A stretch of 10,937 bases of DNA. Source: Bacteroidales bacterium. GTDB taxonomy: Bacteria > Bacteroidota > Bacteroidia > Bacteroidales > UBA10428. The DNA is taken from positions 1-10,937 of the forward strand of contig JAFGOZ010000697.1 in NCBI GenBank assembly GCA_016926235.1, given 5' to 3'. The notes beneath the pieces were generated by a model, which searched no databases, was not told the DNA's origin, and saw only the letters and a program-made list of their open reading frames with translations. Position numbers and translations under genes: made by a program. Below, piece after piece: positions 7,261 through 10,937 of the stretch (the first letter of the stretch is position 1; the number at the start of each line of letters is the position of its first letter).

Positions 7261-8244
7261 TTATCTTATCATCAAATTGCATCCTCTTATCGCACTGTTA
7301 TCGATTCTTCCAACTACTTCAAAAGATCCATCAGGATGCATAATACCAATATCCTGAGTTTCAATAAAAGAACAAGAATGGTAATTTGCCAGGTCAATTA
7401 TATTTATACCTCCACTCCTTCCATTCGGCAGGTAAGCAAACGGATCATAAATGTCCCTGATTAGTACTTTCATCCAGGGAGAAGAAGTAAAAATACCCTC
7501 TCCTTGTGAATATGCCTGGGATAAAAGTTCAGTCATGCCGTATTCAGAATGGATGGATTTCAACCCCAGTTTGTTTTTTAACTGATTATGCAGTTCCTCT
7601 CGGGTTATCTCTTTCCTTCGTCCTTTCATGCCACCTGTTTCCATCACAATTGTTTGCTTTAAGGAAAGGGAAAATATATCTGTAAAATCAAGCAGTGCAA
7701 AACTTACCCCTATCAGAAGGTTTTTTTGTTTTATGTTCTCCATCTTTACCAATTGATCATATAGCTCTTTATGATTATATAAATAATAACCACTATCAGG
7801 ATGCCTTGATTCCTGAATTAACCTATCCACCATATAAACCAGGGAAGATCCCTCTCTTTCCTTATAGGATGGTAAAAGTGCAAGTATGCAATAGTCAGAA
7901 GGATCACCATAAAAATTCGAAAATGTATTTAAAAAACTCTCTTCATAAAATGATAAATCCTTTACATGGTGAAGGCTTGGAATATCACCTGTTGTGGTAC
8001 TACTGGAAAATATGCATTCCGGCTCATTATTATAACAGGTTACTTTATGTGACCTGAAAAACTCAACAGGAAGAAAAGGGATATCGGTGAGCTGTTTTAC
8101 TGATTTCTTCTTAATACCCAAATTCTCAATATATTTTTTATAAACAGGATTATTTATTGCCTGGGTTCGAAAAATCTCCAAAGCAAGTGAGCGAAAATCA
8201 TCCTGAGAGCTAATACCAAATATCTTTTCTTTTATGTCCTTCAT
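7261..8244 (-). CDS. LuxE-like acyl-protein synthetase / acyltransferase
   Basis: Member of the LuxE branch of the ANL adenylating superfamily. Vibrio LuxE activates a fatty acid as acyl-AMP and passes it to its own C-terminal Cys; the role in non-luminous Bacteroidota is unknown. Seen here in 327 residues: FLPVEFFRSHKV near residue 57; an ATP-loop-like SSSTTTG at 80-86; YGMTE at 235-239 (the ANL adenine-site motif); D298 in TQDIG followed by DGSFEVVGRID; and a terminal IRGCNLMIR with Cys322 six residues from the end, matching the position of the acyl-accepting Cys of LuxE. There is no C-terminal lysine domain of the full acyl-CoA synthetases, as expected for LuxE. The gene lies 6 bp behind the DUF985 gene and is surely cotranscribed with it. 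There are no luxCDAB genes in view, so bioluminescence is not implied; modification of a lipid, O-antigen or secondary metabolite is possible. Confidence 0.88.
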   Translation of the reverse strand: MKDIKEKIFGISSQDDFRSLALEIFRTQAINNPVYKKYIENLGIKKKSVKQLTDIPFLPVEFFRSHKVTCYNNEPECIFSSSTTTGDIPSLHHVKDLSFYEESFLNTFSNFYGDPSDYCILALLPSYKEREGSSLVYMVDRLIQESRHPDSGYYLYNHKELYDQLVKMENIKQKNLLIGVSFALLDFTDIFSLSLKQTIVMETGGMKGRRKEITREELHNQLKNKLGLKSIHSEYGMTELLSQAYSQGEGIFTSSPWMKVLIRDIYDPFAYLPNGRSGGINIIDLANYHSCSFIETQDIGIMHPDGSFEVVGRIDNSAIRGCNLMIR

Positions 8245-8250
8245 CTCAAG

Positions 8251-8745
8251 TTACATTGTAAAAGAATGGATTATGCCTTTATGCTGCGGGTAAAGTTCAA
8301 GCATCTCATCCCTTTTCATTAACTCAAAATCTTCGAAGTCAAAACCCGGTGCCACCATGCAGCTGATCAAGGTAAAGCTGTCGGATTCTGATACTTCAGC
8401 TCCGAAGATGGTTCCGGCTGTTATTTTAGCCTGAAAACCAGGCTCACCTGTTTCACTACCAAGAATAATCTGCTCATACTTTCCATCAGGGCTTATGCAA
8501 TGTATCTTCACCGGACTCCCTGTATGAAAATACCAAATCTCATCCGATTTCAACCGGTGAAAATGAGATTTATCGCCAGATTGCAGAAGAAAGTAAATGC
8601 TGGTTGCAAAATTTCGATCTTCATCATAGTCCTTCACCGATCCTCCCGGAATTATTCCCTCAGATCTGTAAACCTCCCTAAAAAAACCACCTTCAGGATG
8701 TGGCAATAATTTGAATTTATCTATGTAAAATTTTGCGTCATTCAT
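8251..8745 (-). CDS. DUF985 cupin-fold protein
   Basis: A 164-residue single-domain cupin of the DUF985 family (yeast YML079w-like), with no assigned enzyme activity. Family signatures: LLPHPEGGFFREVYRS (residues 13-28), ATSIYFLLQSGDKSHFHRLKSDEIWYFH (47-74), a GSP-type turn, and VAPGFDFEDFELMKRDEM towards the end. The cupin metal/ligand positions H61, H63, E69 and H74 are present. It is the first gene of a two-gene leftward unit with the LuxE-like gene (6 bp gap). The 144-bp gap to the divergent CAP gene must hold its promoter; the best candidate is a one-mismatch -7 (TATATTTA on the minus strand, 8769-8776). The substrate cannot be told from sequence; sugar or small-molecule binding is typical of the fold. 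Confidence 0.93.
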   Translation of the reverse strand: MNDAKFYIDKFKLLPHPEGGFFREVYRSEGIIPGGSVKDYDEDRNFATSIYFLLQSGDKSHFHRLKSDEIWYFHTGSPVKIHCISPDGKYEQIILGSETGEPGFQAKITAGTIFGAEVSESDSFTLISCMVAPGFDFEDFELMKRDEMLELYPQHKGIIHSFTM

Positions 8746-8889
8746 AATACCAGTTCATATTTCAATGTAAATATACATGATTGGTATGTAAGTTGAATAT
8801 ATAAAATCAATAGCATGTTCTATGATACTTTTATAGTATAGTATTTCGTTTTTAATTAAATTGCATGTTGAATTTTAACCTATGAACCT

Positions 8890-9552
8890 ATGAGAAAATC
8901 ATTAATACTTTTAATAATATCAGTATTTTCCATTAACCTTTGTATACGGGGACAGGAAGATCTAAAGAAAAAATGGAGTGAAGCCGTTCTGAAAGAAGCC
9001 AACACCGTAAAAGATGCGGATTACCTCACGGAACAGGAGAAAGAAATAATCGTTTTTTGTAACCTGGCCCGTCTTGACGGAGAGCTTTTCGTAGAAACGT
9101 ACCTGGAGTTTTATCTGGATTTAACAAACAAAGAAAAAACCCGAAATGTAAAATCCCTCATAAAAGATCTAAATAATCTTGAAAAGCTTCCTCCTTTTGT
9201 ACCTGAAAAAGAAATGTATGATATAGCAAAAGACCATGCCAAAACAATGGGTAAAAAGGGAAAGACCGGCCATGATGGCTTTAGTGAAAGATATGAGAAA
9301 GCCCTTAACACATACAATATGGTTGGAGAAAATTGCTACTATGGTAAAGGAGATGCACTTGATATTGTAATCACGTTGCTTATTGATGAAGGAGTACCAA
9401 ATCTCGGCCATCGAAAGAATATACTTAATGAAAGTTATAACAGCATTGGAGTATCTGTTCAACCTCACAAAGAATATGGCGAAAACTGTGTTATGAGCTT
9501 TGGATACAAACCCAATAAGAGCGGAGGGTATGGGATACTGAATGATGAATGA
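8890..9552 (+). CDS. Secreted CAP/SCP-domain protein (YkwD-like)
   Basis: A 220-residue exported protein. The signal peptide covers about residues 1-21 (MRKS, then hydrophobic LILLIISVFSINLCI); Cys18 lies near its end, but the surrounding sequence is not a clear lipobox. A charged helical linker (EDLKKKWSEAVLKEA) precedes the CAP domain at about 47-207. The CAP cavity residues are visible: H116 in DHAKTMG, H128 in TGHDGFSERY, E147 in VGENCYYG, and H174 in LGHRKNILNESYNSIGVSV. Bacterial CAP proteins are extracellular; some bind lipids or ligands and their general role is unknown. No neighbouring gene gives a function. The last codons (LNDE-stop) are made from a GAATGAT tandem repeat that runs past the stop, so the C-terminus may have been altered. 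A one-mismatch -7-like TACTTTTA lies at 8826-8833. Confidence 0.92.
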   Translation: MRKSLILLIISVFSINLCIRGQEDLKKKWSEAVLKEANTVKDADYLTEQEKEIIVFCNLARLDGELFVETYLEFYLDLTNKEKTRNVKSLIKDLNNLEKLPPFVPEKEMYDIAKDHAKTMGKKGKTGHDGFSERYEKALNTYNMVGENCYYGKGDALDIVITLLIDEGVPNLGHRKNILNESYNSIGVSVQPHKEYGENCVMSFGYKPNKSGGYGILNDE

Positions 9553-9553
9553 T
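9540..9553. repeat. GAATGAT tandem duplication over the CAP stop codon
   Basis: GAATGAT occurs twice head-to-tail (9540-9546 and 9547-9553), and the following sequence (GAGGGACGGTTGATGAA) continues the TGATGA-rich character. The repeat encodes the last residues and the TGA stop of the CAP gene. A duplication or slippage event here would move the stop. Confidence 0.6.
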
Positions 9554-9610
9554 GAGGGACGGTTGATGAAAGACAGTAGATGTGGGTCATGAGTTACGGG
9601 CAAGAGATTA

Positions 9611-9638
9611 GTCCACTAATTACACTAATTTTCACGAA
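9611..9638. repeat. CACTAATT-type short repeat element between CAP gene and mqnC
   Basis: Three near-copies of a 9-10 base unit lie in a row: CACTAATTA (9614), CACTAATTTT (9623) and CACGAAAAAT (9633). The reverse complement reads like the 'GTGAAAATTAGTGTAATTAG' text that I recall from dispersed intergenic repeats of many bacteria; that part is from memory. The 206-bp gap (9553-9758) also holds a direct repeat CAGTTCTC at 9719-9726 and 9729-9736. I see no gene and no good terminator in it for either convergent gene. Confidence 0.45.
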
Positions 9639-9758
9639 AAATATAAAATCCTAAACCAGTTTTTACCAATATCTTATTTGATCAAGTTTACTCCCAATTA
9701 TCTCATATTCTCAGAGCCCAGTTCTCCACAGTTCTCGTCCAGCATTTTTCTTCAATCT

Positions 9759-10856
9759 TCACGCATCTATATACTCATACTTTTGGTTTCGCAATTGTGG
9801 TTCAAAACCCGCTTGTCGAATGGCTTTTTGTATGCCCTCAGCATCAAATTTGTAACTTGCACCGGCAGAAGAAACAACATTTTCTTCAATCATGATGGAT
9901 CCAAAATCATTTGCCCCGGCATGAAGACAAAGTTGTGCAACATTTTTGCCTACTGTAAGCCATGAAGCCTGAATATTTTCTATATTGGGAAGCATTATTC
10001 TGCTTATCGCTATTAACCGCACATATTCTTCAGCAGATATATGATTTTTCACTCCATATTTTTCTCTTAGCACAGTTCCTTCATCCTGAAAAGGCCAGGG
10101 AATAAATGCCAGGAAACCAGGACTTTCATCGGGTTTTTCATCCTGCACTTCTCTTATTTTTACCAGGTGTTCTACTCTCTCCTCAATATTTTCTACATGG
10201 CCAAACATCATGGTTGCTGAAGTTACCATATTCAATTTATGCGCTTCACGCATTACATCAAGCCACTCATCACTTCCTGCTTTACCGGGAGATATTTCTT
10301 TTCGCACCCTGTCACACAATATCTCAGCACCCGCCCCCGGCAGACTATCCAAACCTGCATCAATAAGTGTACTTAATATACTTTTATAGGTTAGGTTTTC
10401 CATTTTCGACAAGTGTACAATTTCGGGAGGACCTAATGCATGGAGTTTTATATTTGGGTATAATGATTTAAGTGTAGAAAATAACTCTACATAATAACCC
10501 AACCCAAGCTTTGGATGCATACCTCCCTGTAAAAGCAATTGCTCCCCTCCATACCTGAAAAGCTCTTCTATTTTTTGTTTATATTGGTCAATTGTTGTAA
10601 TATATGCTTCTGGTTTACCCTCAATAGTATGAAAATTACAAAACTTACACCTGGAAAGGCATATGTTGGTTATGTTTACATTTCTGTCAATCTGCCAGCT
10701 TACTTTATTTTCCGGATGTTTCTTCTTTCGGATTTTATGGGCAACAAACATGAGTGATGCGGTGGGAGCTTCCTTATAAAGTACCAGGCCTTCCTCTATT
10801 GAAAGGTTTTCAAGGTTCAGCGCTCGTGAGTATAATTTTTCAATCGTATCTTTCAT
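9759..10856 (-). CDS. mqnC: Cyclic dehypoxanthinyl futalosine synthase (radical SAM)
   Basis: Radical SAM enzyme of the futalosine route to menaquinone: it cyclises dehypoxanthine futalosine to the spiro compound that MqnD then cleaves. The 365 residues are normal length. The 4Fe-4S cluster motif CxxxCxxC is C66, C70 and C73 (NICLSRCKFCNF), placed rather far in as is typical for MqnC/MqnE. MqnC rather than MqnE is favoured by the run SLPGAGAEIL, TSATMMFGH.E...ER, FLAFIPWPFQ, NIQASWLTVG, HAGANDFGS, and EENVVSSAGA, with the ending AGFEPQLRNQKYEYI. The ATG start gives a normal N-terminal helix. No promoter box is visible just upstream, and a possible reading frame ends 4 bases before the ATG, which suggests mqnC is inside an operon whose other members lie outside the window. 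Confidence 0.95.
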   Translation of the reverse strand: MKDTIEKLYSRALNLENLSIEEGLVLYKEAPTASLMFVAHKIRKKKHPENKVSWQIDRNVNITNICLSRCKFCNFHTIEGKPEAYITTIDQYKQKIEELFRYGGEQLLLQGGMHPKLGLGYYVELFSTLKSLYPNIKLHALGPPEIVHLSKMENLTYKSILSTLIDAGLDSLPGAGAEILCDRVRKEISPGKAGSDEWLDVMREAHKLNMVTSATMMFGHVENIEERVEHLVKIREVQDEKPDESPGFLAFIPWPFQDEGTVLREKYGVKNHISAEEYVRLIAISRIMLPNIENIQASWLTVGKNVAQLCLHAGANDFGSIMIEENVVSSAGASYKFDAEGIQKAIRQAGFEPQLRNQKYEYIDA

Positions 10857-10860
10857 CTGT

Positions 10861-10937
10861 TTATAATTTATTTTTAATGGTCAGATGGAACATCCACGAA
10901 GCTTTTACCTGAGCGGATGATTTTCGCTTATAATCAT
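10861..10937 (-). CDS. Possible 3' end of an upstream leftward gene
   Basis: On the minus strand one frame is open from the window edge for 24 codons and stops with TAA at 10861-10863, four bases before the mqnC ATG. The visible residues end ...SWMFHLTIKNKL and contain no recognisable motif. The tight spacing and the lack of a promoter-like box favour a real cotranscribed gene, but 24 open codons can occur by chance in DNA of this composition. The other two minus frames hit stops early. Confidence 0.35.
   Translation of the reverse strand, partial: DYKRKSSAQVKASWMFHLTIKNKL

Noticed and set aside
7261..8745. A luminescence (lux) operon
   Set aside because: Only a LuxE-like gene is present; there is no luciferase, LuxC or LuxD in the window.
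9169..9603. Leftward frame opposite the CAP gene
   Set aside because: The CAP motifs and signal peptide on the plus strand explain this region.
9678..9965. Rightward frame crossing from the gap into mqnC
   Set aside because: Two thirds of it is antisense to mqnC; the remainder is repeat-like intergenic DNA with no start signal.

Overview
The window looks like a chromosomal segment of a member of the Bacteroidota, most likely an environmental Bacteroidales/Marinilabiliales-type organism. The evidence is AT-rich intergenic DNA with weak Shine-Dalgarno sites, several matches to the Bacteroidota -7 promoter box TAnnTTTG in the right place and orientation, a FISUMP-domain surface protein, a LuxE-like acyl-protein synthetase, and a methionyl-tRNA synthetase with KISTS in place of KMSKS. 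No phylogenetic test was possible.

Left part (1-1418): the 3' end of a gene for a probable cell-surface protein with a C-terminal Fibrobacter succinogenes major paralogous (FISUMP) domain. Directly after its TAG stop the same frame stays open for another 94 codons and encodes what looks like the last leucine-rich-repeat unit of a different surface protein, probably a leftover fragment. A strong hairpin plus T-run closes the unit. Middle (1419-5411): metG runs leftward, divergently from an LD-carboxypeptidase (peptidase S66) that overlaps yraN by one base. A YjbR/MmcQ-family gene follows after a 196-bp repeat-containing gap.

Right part (5412-10937): a DUF502 two-helix membrane protein and an exported C1B (bleomycin-hydrolase-like) cysteine peptidase run rightward. 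The peptidase ends exactly where a leftward pair ends (LuxE-like acyl-protein synthetase preceded by a DUF985 cupin). A secreted CAP/SCP-domain protein follows, then a repeat-rich gap, then leftward mqnC of the futalosine menaquinone pathway. Four bases upstream of mqnC is the possible 3' end of another leftward gene cut by the window edge.

Most genes are housekeeping or widely conserved genes of vague function. I see no phage module, IS element, CRISPR array, tRNA or rRNA, and no convincing multi-gene novel system. The points most worth a second look are the in-frame open tail behind the FISUMP gene, the LuxE-like/DUF985 pair with its retained C-terminal Cys, the exported short C1B peptidase, the use of MqnC, and the repeat-like intergenic sequences at 4932-5004 and 9540-9638.
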